A stretch of 64,000 bases of DNA. Source: Rana temporaria. Lineage: Eukaryota > Chordata > Amphibia > Anura > Ranidae. Where the stretch lies: the NCBI RefSeq assembly GCF_905171775.1, contig NC_053499.1, positions 89,568,012 through 89,632,011 of the forward strand, given 5' to 3'. Below the pieces are notes generated by a model. That model ran no database searches. It was not told the origin of the DNA and was given only the letters and a program-made list of their open reading frames with translations. Below, in pieces: positions 22,425 to 32,741 of this stretch. How positions within the stretch are numbered: position 1 is the first letter of the stretch; each line of letters opens with the position of its first letter. The position numbers and the translations under genes are program-made.

Positions 22425-22668
22425 GCCGCCGTAAGTTTGAGCAGCAAGTTGTGTATTCACATAGAACTTGCGCTTAAATTTACGGCGGCGCAGTGTAACT
22501 GGGCCGGCGTAAGCCCGCCTAATTCAAAATAGGCTGGTTGGGGGCGTGTACCATGTAAAATAGTAGTGACCCCACGTTTTTGACGTTTTTAACGAACGGC
22601 GCATGCGCCGTCCGTGGACATATCCCAGTGCGCATGCTCCAAATGACGTCGGCAAATCGTCATGCTTT

Positions 22669-23284
22669 TGTCAGAGCCTGTACTCACCGAGACCGAGATG
22701 CTGAGGGCGGCTCACCTTTGCGACCCTGTGCAGACCACTCCCTGGAGTTGGGACAGAGGAGGGACGGCACAAGGAGGCACCGGTGCCGGGAGCTGGCAGG
22801 CAGACTTGGTGCAGCTGACAGAAGCAGGGCAGGTGCAGAAGACTGGAGACAAGCGTTGGTCAGGCAGGAACTGGTAGGTAAGTCTGGTAGGGTCCACAGG
22901 AGATGAAGGCAAATCCGAGTCACAGGCCGAGGGTCAAGGGCAGGAGAGTTCAGAGGGAGTCCATGAGAGCAAGCCAAGGTCAAGGGGCAGGAGACAACAG
23001 CAATCCAGGTAACATTAGCCAAAGGGTCAGAGGTTCCAGGTGAGAGGAGAGTCGTCAGGAATTCCGGGTCAAAACAGGCAGGTACGGCAACAGGTAAACA
23101 CATAGGAGCTGAAGACAAACCAGCAACCTGTTCAGGGAAGGCTGCTGGTTTAAATAGGAGTGTCCGGCCTCTGATTGGCCCCAGGGTTGCCGCATACCTG
23201 CACGTGCGCGCTTCCACGCACACGGCACGCTGCCGTACCGCACATGCGCGGGAGCTCAATGGAGCCGGGAATGGAGCCCTGACA
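22669..23284. mobile_element. Solo LTR inside the Harbinger-type MITE
   Basis: A 616-bp element starting TGTCAGAGCC and ending GAGCCCTGACA, flanked by the 5-bp duplication GCTTT (22664-22668 and 23285-23289). TG...CA ends and inverted TGTCAG/CTGACA are typical of LTRs. There is no internal region. It shares no obvious sequence with the other LTRs here. Confidence 0.85.
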
Positions 23285-23726
23285 GCTTTCGACGTGAACG
23301 TAAATTACGTCCAGCCCTATTCGCGAACGACTTACGCAAACGACGTAAAAAATTCAAATTTCGTCGCCGGAACGACAGCCATACTTAACATTGGCTGCGC
23401 CTCATAGACCCAGGGGTAACTTTACGCCGGAAAAAGCCTAAGGTAAACAACGTAAAATAATGCACCCGGCGGACGTACGTTTGTGAATTGGCGTATCTAT
23501 CTAATTTGCATATTCCTTGCCGAAATCGACGGAAGCGCCACCTAGCGACCAGCGTAAATATGCAGCCTAAGATACGACGGTGTAAGAGACTTACGCCGGT
23601 CGGATCTTAGGGAAATCTATGCGTAACTGATTCTAAGAATCAGGCGCATAGATACGACGGCGCACAATCGGACTTACGACGGCGTATCTGGAGATACGCC
23701 GTCGTAAGTCTCTGTGAATCTGGCCC

Positions 23727-23830
23727 ACAATGTGCACTTTCTTGGCCTGAAATTATCTGAAGGCTTTTGTACATTTCTGGGGCACATTAAGACCTTGCAC
23801 ATTTAAGGATAAAATATTTAAAGGAGCCAT
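23727..23830 (-). pseudogene. LINE-C ORF2 N-terminus
   Basis: From the ATG at 23830 the minus strand reads MAPLNILSLNVQGLNVPQK, the start of an APE-type endonuclease, with one stop further on. It ends in KKVHI exactly at the Harbinger-type MITE. The frame resumes at 13354 with CLQKTHF. Together the pieces show that LINE-C preceded the MITE. Confidence 0.85.
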
Positions 23831-24220
23831 GGTAACCAAATCAACAAGCTACGCTTACTGATTGTGCTGATATGGCGATTTCTTGGCCCAGCCCCCGCGG
23901 ACATAAGGAGGAATAGAGGGTAAGGGGATCCTGAACTAGCAAGCTTAGAGAAGAAATAAAAAAACAGAAAAGGTTATAAGACATCTGAAAACAATAAGAG
24001 TAGAAGTATTTGAGGTTTGCCTGTGCTGAGGGGTACAACCCCCCAACAGGGTGCTCTGGTCGAGCCCCCACATATTATTGCGGAGACTCGAGGAAAGCGA
24101 GGTGGGGCACATGGGTTTTCCGTGTGCTGGAGAGCCGCCTGAAAAATAGAAGATGTACTGTACATCACAAGGATGTAAGGTTGATTGCCCTAAATAAATC
24201 TGTTATAATCATGTATACGT
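23831..24220. other. LINE-C leader side of ORF2, no gene seen
   Basis: Probably LINE-C sequence between ORF1 and ORF2 in minus orientation. Only short unrelated open frames are present. Confidence 0.4.
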
Positions 24221-24224
24221 TTAA

Positions 24225-24727
24225 AGCGGTGGTTCACCCTCCTTAACATCATTATAGCATTACATTCGGCATCGTAGCGCGAGCTACAGTATGCCGGTCT
24301 TACATTTTTTATCCCCGTACTCACTGTGCTATTGATCATTGAAGATTCCGACTCCCGCGGGGAATGGGCGTGCCTATGGAGAGGGAGGATGATTGACGGC
24401 CGGCTCTGGCACGTCACGCTCCCCGAAGACAGCCGGAGTAGGTCTCGGCTCTTCACGGCGCCTGCGCACAGGCTATGCGCAGGCGCCGTGAAGAGCCAAG
24501 CCTATTTCGGCTATTTCCGGAGAAGCGTGACGTGCCAGGGCCGGCCGTCAATCACCTTCTCTCACCATAGGAACGCCCATTCCCCGGAATCTTCAATGTG
24601 GAATAGCACACTGAGTACGGGGATAAAAAATGTAAGACCGGCATACTGTAGCTCGCGCTACGATGCCGAATGTTATGGTAGAATACATTTTTTTTTTTTT
24701 TTTTTTTTAATAGGGTGAACCCCCGCT
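24225..24727. mobile_element. piggyBac-type palindromic MITE
   Basis: Ends AGCGGTGGTTCACCCT and AGGGTGAACCCCCGCT are flanked by TTAA (24221-24224 and 24728-24731). The whole element is a long hairpin: GTAAGACCGGCATACTG near 24620 mirrors CAGTATGCCGGTCTTAC near 24288, and GGCGCCTGCGCA/TGCGCAGGCGCC meet at the centre (about 24457-24492). A T20 run lies near the right end. Non-autonomous. Confidence 0.88.
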
Positions 24728-24731
24728 TTAA

Positions 24732-25436
24732 TGACAACTTTCAAAAATAACAAGAAGTGAGGGAAAAAATTCAAAAATGTCTAGATATTGTCTCTAGACA
24801 ACCGACATTAGGAAATACTGTTAACATTAATGGGACCATAGCCCAAGTAGAGTCTAGTCTATGGGGCCTAAGTTAACCCAAAACTGCCTTAAAATACTAT
24901 AAATCACACTATTAGAATATTAGTATAACATTTCATAACTATGTTAGCAGTCTGATAATTTTATGTGGGTTTATCTTATGTAGGTATCCATAGTAATTGA
25001 AGGGATTCTAGAGGGGGAAATGACAACATTTAAACGGTAGTCCTATCTATAACACTTACCTTTTTGCGCCTGATCTCCCGGACTTTGGAGACTTGGTACC
25101 AGCCCTGGACCCCAAACTTGTACACATGTAGCCCCACTCTTCCTATACAAGTGTGCAAAGTTTTTTGTCCGGGGGACCTATGGCCGGGGAGCAACAATTT
25201 TTCAAAGCTGGGCACCCCTTTCATAGACTCCCATGTTAAACGGTAATTTCTCTGGTGAATTTGGGGACCCGGTACTGGCCGGTCGTAGGTCCTCTGTACC
25301 CGGAACTTGGCACACATGTAGCCCCATTTCTCCCCTACAAGTGTGCAAAGTTTGTTGTCTGGGGAACCTACGACTGTGGAGCACCGATTTTTCAAATCCA
25401 GGCACCCCTTCCATAGACTCCCATGTTAAATGTCAG
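24732..25436. repeat. Non-coding repeat with two diverged ~195-bp units
   Basis: 24732-25020 shows nothing recognisable. From about 25075 two units follow, each containing ACACATGTAGCCCCA, CAAGTGTGCAAAGTTT and ending ATAGACTCCCATGTTAAA (at 25238 and 25430). The open frames through them are by-products of the repeat. Confidence 0.65.
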
Positions 25437-25560
25437 TCTAGTCATGGACACAGTGAGGCATGGGCATAGTGAGGCATGGGCAAAGTGAGGCATGAGCACA
25501 GTGAGGCATGCACATGGGCAAAGTGAGGCACGCAGATGGACACCCTAAGCTTATACTTGA
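25437..25560. repeat. 16-bp minisatellite
   Basis: About five imperfect copies of GTGAGGCATGGGCAAA, followed by a short AT-rich tail. It directly follows the ~195-bp units. Confidence 0.75.
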
Positions 25561-25859
25561 GTCAATAAGTTTTCCCATTTTTTTGTGGTAAAATTAGGTG
25601 CTTATGTTCGGGTTGGCTTATACTCGAGTATATACGGTACTGCTTTATTGTCCATATGATTATGAACATAAATTGTAACCTGTTAAATTGTTCCCTTAAG
25701 TTTAAATATAACCCATGAAGTAGTAATATTTTAATATGGAAAATATTATGAATTCCATATTTGGATCATTCATCGGGAAAGCCAAAAAGAAAGAGGCTTT
25801 TTTGTGAGAAAAAAGGACAGTATTTCAATTGTAATACTAATTTCCCAGAGGGTGCTGCC

Positions 25860-26386
25860 TAAGTAGAGATTGTGAGGTAAATGTTTCAAGAGTGGTCAGT
25901 CAGTCCATGGTGTCTTCTTGGCCTTGGGGTGAAGATGTGAATCAACCGCTTTTATGGGAATGAAAATTGACATTTTTCAGCTCAGATTGGGAAGAGTTTC
26001 TGACGGAGGAAGCTGAGGCTGTTCTTCTGCGTGAGGTAATGATTGCAGGTGTCCACTCAACCAACTTGAGGTCTCAAAGTGTTTTCTGTAGTTCTTCAGG
26101 TGTTCTGCATGAGATTCTGGTTCCTTGATACGTGAATCGCAGGGAAAAAGGGAATCCCCATTGGTATTTGATGTTGTGGTGTTGAAGATCCATTAATTGG
26201 GGTTTCATTGCCCTCCTCTTAGTTATTGTCAATTGGGAGAGGTCCGCAAAAAGCTGGTAGTTGTGACCTTGGAATATTAAATTATTCTTATCCCTTGTCG
26301 CATCTAGGAGTTGCTCTTTAGTTTTGTAGAAACGGAATTTAGCTATGATGTCTCTTGGTGGTCCCTGTGGCTCATCAATGGACAGA
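25860..26386 (-). pseudogene. L1-type ORF1 C-terminal fragment, probably LINE-C
   Basis: The minus strand reads PPRDIIAKFRFYKTKEQLL, then LFADLSQLTITKRRAMK, IKYQWGFPFSL and RTPEELQKTL before a stop. This is the RRM-like and C-terminal part of L1 ORF1p. It lies upstream of LINE-C ORF2 in the same orientation and similarly decayed, so it is probably the same element. The N-terminus is cut at 26386, where unrelated sequence starts. Confidence 0.75.
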
Positions 26387-26740
26387 TGATCTTATCCCCA
26401 TCCCTCCGGGATCCTGTGGACTTATTCTGGACCCACAATCCGGGCGAAGGGGGGTTAATCTCAGGGATTCCCTCCCCTTGGTCGGCAGGACCAATCGGGT
26501 AAGACCCACGGCCCTATATAATTGACACACTCTCACACTCCCCTCAGCAGTCCATCCTCTCATGCTGGAGGTGCTGACAGGAGACAACTTAACTGGTGAA
26601 AAACAGGCGAGATATTATTTTCTCAGTTTCTTATATTACCGTACTTCCTACTCCTTGCACATTTTAATTGATTTAATCCTCCTTACTCTCCTTTACAGTT
26701 ACTCCACATTCTGCATGCTCTGTCTTAACTTAACATTCAT

Positions 26741-26803
<63 letters not shown>

Positions 26804-27661
26804 CACTTATTTGCAATTCAGTTCATTCTGACACCACCTAATTATATCTAAAACCTATCCAGGTGTCACCGTTTCCTAGGTAGGTGTTCTGTTTGGATCG
26901 GTTTTACTTCCCTCTCTTTCTTTGTCCTTTCCCACCCCTCCCCCAGTTTTCCCTCACCCCCTCCTTTTTGCCTTACCCTCCCCTATTCCCCCTTCTATTC
27001 TCCCCCCCCCTCTTTCTTCCCTTCTTCATCCCCTTCCTTCCCTTCTTCCCTCACCACATCAATTTTTCCTTCCCCCTCCATTTCTGCCTTCCCCATACCT
27101 CCCCCTCTCCCATCTTCTCCTTCGCTTCCCCCCCCCCCTTATTTTACCTCTTCATCTCCTTTTTTCCCTTTCTTACCCTCCCCCCTCCATTCCACCCAAT
27201 CCTTCTCACCCCCCTTTTTTGTTCCTCCCCCTTTTCTCCTTCTTTCCCCATCTTTCCATTTGGTTGTATCCACACATTTACACTTACCATACAACTATTT
27301 TTTGGGCAAGGGTCTTTGCCTCCTGTTTTCTTCCTGGACAGACTGGAGAGGTCATCCCCACAGGCTCCCCAGGCTCTCCTGCCAGTAGTATATTTAGGTT
27401 GTGTGCTGCCCTAAGCCTGACTAAACTCAAGCACCCCCTAAGTTAAATATGACCCAACCATTTCTGTCAAGACCACACCCCTTGATGTTTAAGACCCACC
27501 CTGAAATCTTCGAGTGGAGGCTGAGGGCCTGGGGGGGAAATGAATTCCCTTAATTTGCATAGATTTTCTCTCGCTTTCTGTTTGGCTATGGGGCAGGAAG
27601 TGAAAGGAAATCTCTGCAATGGGACAAGGATTGTAAAAAATTAACTGACAGGGGTTATAAC
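26387..27661. repeat. Low-complexity region: (AT)n and a long pyrimidine tract
   Basis: (AT)n occupies 26748-26797. An almost pure C/T tract runs from about 26905 to 27260 and yields long Pro/Phe/Leu-rich open frames without meaning. I see no gene. The flanks (26390-26740, 27265-27650) look like repeat sequence of unknown family. Confidence 0.7.
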
Positions 27662-27768
27662 CAGGGCTGTGGAGTCGGAGTCGGAGTCGAGGAGTCGGAG
27701 GAAATTTTGGGTACCTGGAGTCGGAGTCGGCAAACAATGCACCGACTCCGACTCCTACTAAATTTAGA

Positions 27769-28041
27769 TTGGAATTAAAAAAAAAATTCCAACAGGAGTT
27801 TTATAAAGCACTAAAAGAAGTTGAAAAGTATGATCGCTCATCAAAACTTACTGTTGAAGAAGCCATCCTTGTTTATCCAGAGATCGTTAGTGATGTGGCC
27901 AGAATAGTTACTGCAATGCCACCCACCCAAGTCAGTGTCGAAAGATTATTTTTAGCCCTAAAAATAATAAAGTCTGACTTAAGAGCCTCTATGAAAGAGG
28001 ATCTGGCAGAGGCAATTCTCTTCCTTAGAACTCTACATTGA
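27769..28041 (+). pseudogene. hAT transposase C-terminal dimerisation domain
   Basis: A 90-codon open remnant with PPTQVSVERLFLALKIIKSD, LRASMKEDLAEAILFLRT and a stop at the natural end. This is the hAT C-terminal dimerisation region. The BED zinc finger and DDE catalytic core are absent, so it cannot catalyse transposition. The first ATG falls in unrelated sequence, so the N-terminal boundary is arbitrary. Confidence 0.88.
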
Positions 28042-28355
28042 ATTGATTTGCATTTGCTAAGCCTATAACTACATTTCAAGATTAATATAAACCATTTCTA
28101 GGTTTTACAGATTTTGTTTTTGGTTCATTATAGATAAGCTTTGTTTTTGTTCTAAAACAACCAAATAATGTGGTTTGTATTTTTGAACTGGTAAAGATCC
28201 TGTTCCTGATGTTTATGCCTGCTGCTACTATCCAGCCACTTGATTGATTAATACATTTTTTTTTTATAAAACTTTGTTTTCATTGTGTTTGTCTTTTGCT
28301 TAAACTGTGCAATACAGTAGACTGTTGGCTTCCCAGCCAGTAGTCCTGTGGTAGG

Positions 28356-28949
28356 CAGGGCCATCTTTTCCATTGGGCACGCTGGGAAGTTGCCCGGGGG
28401 CCCCGCTTGCGGAGTCTGCAGGATTCCCCCTTACAATGCAAGGGGGAACTCAGTCTGCGGACCCTGATGTAAGTGGGAAAGAGAAAGCAGTGGACTCTGA
28501 TATAAGGTTGTCTCTGGTCACCATAGCCCCCCTTCACATCAGAGTTCCCCCCTTAGATCATGATCTGCAGCGTTCCCCTTTACATAAGAGTTCCCTTTCA
28601 CTGTAAGGGGGAATCCTGCAGACTCTGATGTAAGAGAAAACTCTGTGCTGGCTGGGTTATAGTAACCTGACCTTCATGTCAATGAAGACATTTTTTTTTT
28701 TTACTTTTGTTTAACTTAAACACATTTCTAATAGCACTAGCTATATGTTTATAGTTTAAATACTGACATTTGCATTGTTGGGCACTGAAAACTGTAATTT
28801 TAGGTACTTTTTTTGCAGTGGCAGTAAAAAATGTGGTTCTGCCAGTAAATTTTATGATTTTTGTCAGTAATTCTCGTGCGTGATTGTGTAGACAGGGCCC
28901 CAGTGCACTGTATTGCCCGGGGGCCTATAATGCTCTTAAGATGACACTG
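28356..28949. mobile_element. Second hAT-type MITE nested in the first
   Basis: Ends CAGGGCCATCTT and AAGATGACACTG (10 of 12 complementary) are flanked by a perfect 8-bp duplication GTGGTAGG (28348-28355 and 28950-28957). It is non-coding. Confidence 0.88.
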
Positions 28950-29092
28950 GTGGTAGGTTGCGTTTCTTTCCCTCAAGGAATGTATAAAATACATTCGCAT
29001 ATTAAAACAGAGGAGTCGGAGTCGGAAGTACATAAAACTGAGGAGTCTGAGTCGGAACATTTATCTACCGACTCCACAGCCCTGGTTATAAC

Positions 29093-29714
29093 CAACCCTT
29101 ACTCTATCCAAAATGAAAAAGAAAGTGCTGCCTATAGTTCTACTTTAATTACAAATGTATGATAATTTTATGGCGAGGACTAAGAAGCTACAACCATACC
29201 AATGGCGCAGCAGAAAACATAGAACAGTGAGGAAGGTTTGTGGTCCAGGATGTTAGGACAGTCAATTAGAAGCAGCACTTTGTGGGGGCGCTAGACTAAT
29301 TTGCATCTCAGCCCAGTCCGCCCCATAAGACTAGTACTACACTAACAGTGTAGCGTAAGCCGGCGGGGACTCTTTCCATGCTGCCCCCCTACAAAGTGCT
29401 GCCCTAGGCCTGGGCCTTGTTGGCCTAGGCCAGGATACAGCATTGCCTCCTGGACTGATACACCAACCGCACAGTTTGAAGGTAACATATGAAATTACCC
29501 CATTTTGAATTAAAAATTAGGCTCTTCTACGTAGTTTTCCAGCTAAAGAATCTTGGTATAAAACACAGCTGGGCAGTGTACAAAACTCTCTGTAGTTGTG
29601 CATGTTTTGTTAAAATCATGAGCTTATGGGTCCATAGGGGGAAATTACAAATGCCCTGCATTGATTTTACTCTTTTTATGCTATGATAATAACCTGTCCT
29701 GAATGTTATATGTA
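29093..29714. other. Intergenic repeat-like DNA, no gene seen
   Basis: It contains a GC-rich patch at 29390-29440 with the palindromic TAGGCCTGGGCC motif, otherwise AT-rich. No open frame resembles a known protein. It ends at the TGTA target duplication of the LTR element. Confidence 0.5.
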
Positions 29715-31105
29715 TGTAGCACTTACCCCCGAAGGAGCTGCTGGTAATTGATTGGGCCTGTACTCTGCTCTCCTACCCCCAAATAATTTGTCTCAACCCG
29801 CTTGACACAGCTGTGTAACCATGTGGATGTGAAACTTTCACTAAACAAAACAATCCCACATAACAATGTGTATATAGTGTACCTTTACCGTTATCTGAGC
29901 ATCCGTTGTTCCACCTGTTAGAATAATGAACAAGCCTCACACCAATTCTGATCAACCAAAATGTAAGTTTACTGGAACTAGTATAAAGACAGTAGTTTTA
30001 TAATAACTGTATCAACATACAAACTTACTATAATAGTGCAAAGAGTGTACACAAATTATTAACACTTAAAGGTCCCTTTACCCTCTACTGCGGCGCGTCT
30101 CCAAGTGGGACTAGTGCTCAGAGTGACAATGCCTTGACACTGGTCACCTTCCCACTTCCAGTACGGCCGCGCCAAACATACCAATGCAAAGATATCAACA
30201 CAGCACAATACAATTTCTCAAGAGCTTCCCCTGAGGTATAAGGCAGCCTTTTGTCTTAATGTATCCAAAGCACAAACCCTCCCAGTGAGAAGTGTAGTCT
30301 CTGGTCTTCTTTTTCTTCGGATAGCAATTATACTGCAGTGTTTGTAATCCAATGGTTTAACAAGTAATGAAGTAACATAACTGAAGAGTGATAACAATTC
30401 CTGCTATACAACACACTTGTAGATGCCTTCGGTGTAGGTATACCTTAATCGTCAGTCAGCCCTCAATGAAGCATAGGCTTTTAAACCTGATTGAACTCAG
30501 TCTATTTGAATGAGACCTCCCCGTAGGACTACAGGTCCCATCAACACTGTGAAATGAGTCTAAGTGTGTTAAAGGTGTTAAATAACTTCTGGGCGACAGC
30601 CCTCTCACCACACCAGGTCTGGAAAGTTGTGAACCTCCGCTCCGGCTGTCTCAGTCCTGCTGCCAGTCAGCACTGTCACACTGCTCCGCTCCGCAAGCAA
30701 ACCGGACATCCACTTTACTCCGTCAAGGGTCCTGGGTCCTCAGACCCGATCACACTGCCTCTCCAGCAAACTGTGGTAAGGCAGAGTCAATGGATGTTGT
30801 TCTGTTCTGCACGATGTAGGCCCTCTTCTGAACACTATTTCACAGATCCTTGCAGGCAGACCATGCATCCAGAAGAGACAGAAAATGGCTGCACTCTGCC
30901 TTTTATTAACCACCCAGCATGCAGTTCAGCCACCTAGTGTTCATGGGTAAGTGAGTGAGCATTATGGGTAAGTGAGTCTCCTCACAAAATAAACATTTTC
31001 TGCACTGCATGTTTAAGTTAATATAGATCTCGTTCACATTGGTATTTGGCTCCCTCTAGTGGTATGCAATCATTAGCATTACATGGGAAAAATACCAGTG
31101 CTACA
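29715..31105 (-). repeat. 3' LTR
   Basis: 1391 bp, ends TGTAGCAC and GTGCTACA (perfect 8-bp inverted repeat). It is nearly identical to 38834-40172, with two extra segments (near 30280-30310 and 30748-30790) absent from the other LTR. Confidence 0.93.
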
Positions 31106-31120
31106 TACTCCCCCTGCTTT
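31106..31120 (-). promoter_or_regulatory. Polypurine tract
   Basis: Minus strand AAAGCAGGGGGAGTA lies immediately upstream of the 3' LTR, where a plus-strand primer is expected. Confidence 0.75.
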
Positions 31121-31396
31121 AAGTCTTTGGTCCCCAAAGATATTCAAACTATAAGCTCTTTTTACACATTTTTGGCGATTGCACAATACTGACAGAGGAG
31201 CCTCCCACCAGTTCTCATGTGATGGGAGACTGTTCTGTGCACTCACAGCTGACACTGTAGTGTCTGGTACAGATGTGTCAAGGGGTGGGTTGGGGTTCTC
31301 TCTTTCTGAATTGACAGTAGAGAGACCAGGCATTTCAGAATTTCTTTTGGCAGTAAACCGAGTCTGGTCGGAGCATTCACCCAGCACATCATAAGT

Positions 31397-31945
31397 TTAT
31401 CTTTTGGGTGCATGAATCTCTCTTTCAACTCTTTGTCTCTTGGGTGTAGGCACTATCTTTGAGCAGGTAATATCCTCTCCCACTTCAGACTCTTGTACTT
31501 CAATGTCATTAAAGGACGAGTGATCCTCAGAGTGTCCATTTTGTGGCACAAATTCTGGGGCTTCTGGTCTAAGAATTCCATTGTCCTTTCTTCTGTGGGG
31601 TGGACAGTTTGCATCAACTCCTGGCATTTCAGGTGACCACAACCAGCTCATCTCCATCTCCTCCTCCTCACTACCTTCTGTGGCAAGGGATCCAGATTGA
31701 GACCTAGTTACAGGTCGAGGTACAGCAGTAGACATGGACGGTAGTTCCTGTCGTGAAGTTATTTGGACTGCTTCTGTTAGAGGTAGGAGGTGATTCCGGT
31801 GCCATATTTTTAAAGGTCCTGTACTCCCTTCCGGTTTGATCTGATATACCGGCAGTCCTGGGAGTCGTTTGCATACAATGTACGGCTGTGACTTCCAGCG
31901 ATCAGCCAGCTTGTGTTTCCCTGGTATGCCCAGGTTTCTCAACAA
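31397..31945 (-). pseudogene. pol C-terminus, integrase tail
   Basis: LADRWKSQPYIVCKRLPGLP and GPLKIWHRNHLLPL are the GPY/F-type C-terminal integrase domain. An acidic tail (SEEEEMEMSW) follows and ends before the polypurine tract. It is separated from the catalytic core by the MITE at 32105-32542 and by frame changes. Confidence 0.8.
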
Positions 31946-32104
31946 GACTCAGTCACCAGGTTGTAGATCTTGAATCCGTACCTTGAGGTCAAAGTTCCTC
32001 TTGTTTCTACTTCCTCTCGTGTCCGATGTGGCTTGGGCTTTTTCATATGCGGCCTTCAAACTTCTCCGCAATCTGTCTACATACCCTCGGTGAGAATTCT
32101 CTAA

Positions 32105-32542
32105 TGCCGGGTACAGACGAGAGGATTGATCCGCCGGATAAATCCTCTCGAGGATTTCCCTGGATTTGGATCCGATGGTGAGTCTCAAAATCCGCGCCAA
32201 AATCCCTTTGCGATGACGTGTCGCGCTGTTGCCGCGATGATGCGCGACGCTGTCATATAAGGATACCCACGCATGCGTCGAATCATTACGATGCATGCGA
32301 GGGAGGGAATCGGACGGATCGATCCAGTGAGTCTGTACAGACCACCGGATCGATCCGCTGAAGCCGATTCCAGCGGATAGATTTCTTAGCATGCTAAGAA
32401 ATTTTTATCTGCTGGAAATCGGTCGGGCAGAAAAAAATCAGCGGAAAAAGATCCGCTGGGATGTACACACCAGCGGATCTATCCGCTGGAACTGATCCGC
32501 AGATCAATTCCAGCGGATAGATCCTCTCGTGTGTACGGGGCC
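32105..32542. mobile_element. MITE inside the integrase region
   Basis: Ends TGCCGGGTACAGACGAGAGG and, inverted, GGCCCCGTACACACGAGAGG. The flanking trinucleotides are TAA (32102-32104) and TGA (32543-32545), an imperfect match. Internal arms GATCCGCTGG/CCAGCGGATC recur. It is related by terminal sequence to the MITEs at 13561-14041 and 41028-41099. The open frame through it is spurious. Confidence 0.8.
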
Positions 32543-32741
32543 TGAGGTGTGGTCCAGAGAAGTGCCAAAAGCCAAATCCACCGGTAGTCAGGCTTCTTGT
32601 CCAAACATCAGACGGTAAGGCGAATACCCTGTAGCATCACTTACGGTGCTATTGTAGGCGTGTACCATGGCTGTGATGTGTTTACTCCACTGTTGTTTTT
32701 GTTCAGAGGCCAGAGTCCCCAACATGTTGAGAAGGGTTCGG

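Larger units (their letters stand above)
13358..23726. mobile_element. Harbinger-type MITE, itself split by LINE-D and a solo LTR
   Basis: The left end GGGCCATATTCAGGTAGA and right end GTGAATCTGGCCC are imperfect inverted repeats flanked by the 3-bp duplication ACA (13355-13357 and 23727-23729). MITE sequence proper is 13358-13419 plus 22425-23726 minus the solo LTR. It is rich in CpG and small palindromes such as GATACGCCGTCGTAAG. Removing it and one ACA joins the two LINE-C pieces within a codon. There is no transposase. Confidence 0.85.
27662..29084 (+). mobile_element. hAT transposon, internally deleted
   Basis: Terminal repeats CAGGGCTGTGGAGTCGG and CCGACTCCACAGCCCTG with a perfect 8-bp duplication GTTATAAC (27654-27661 and 29085-29092). 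Subterminal GGAGTCGGAGTCGG repeats occur at both ends. Only the C-terminal end of the transposase survives, and a second hAT element lies inside (28356-28949). The 8-bp target and CAG start are diagnostic of the hAT superfamily. Confidence 0.93.

Noticed and set aside
22684..23259. 191-codon minus-strand frame
   Set aside because: It lies inside the solo LTR. Ser/Leu-rich with no known domain.
26884..27446. Two overlapping ~175-codon Pro/Phe-rich frames
   Set aside because: They come from a C/T simple tract open in two frames at once. No conserved content.
31949..32392. 147-codon frame near the integrase C-terminus
   Set aside because: Most of it is the inserted MITE. Only the start of the gypsy flank is coding in origin.
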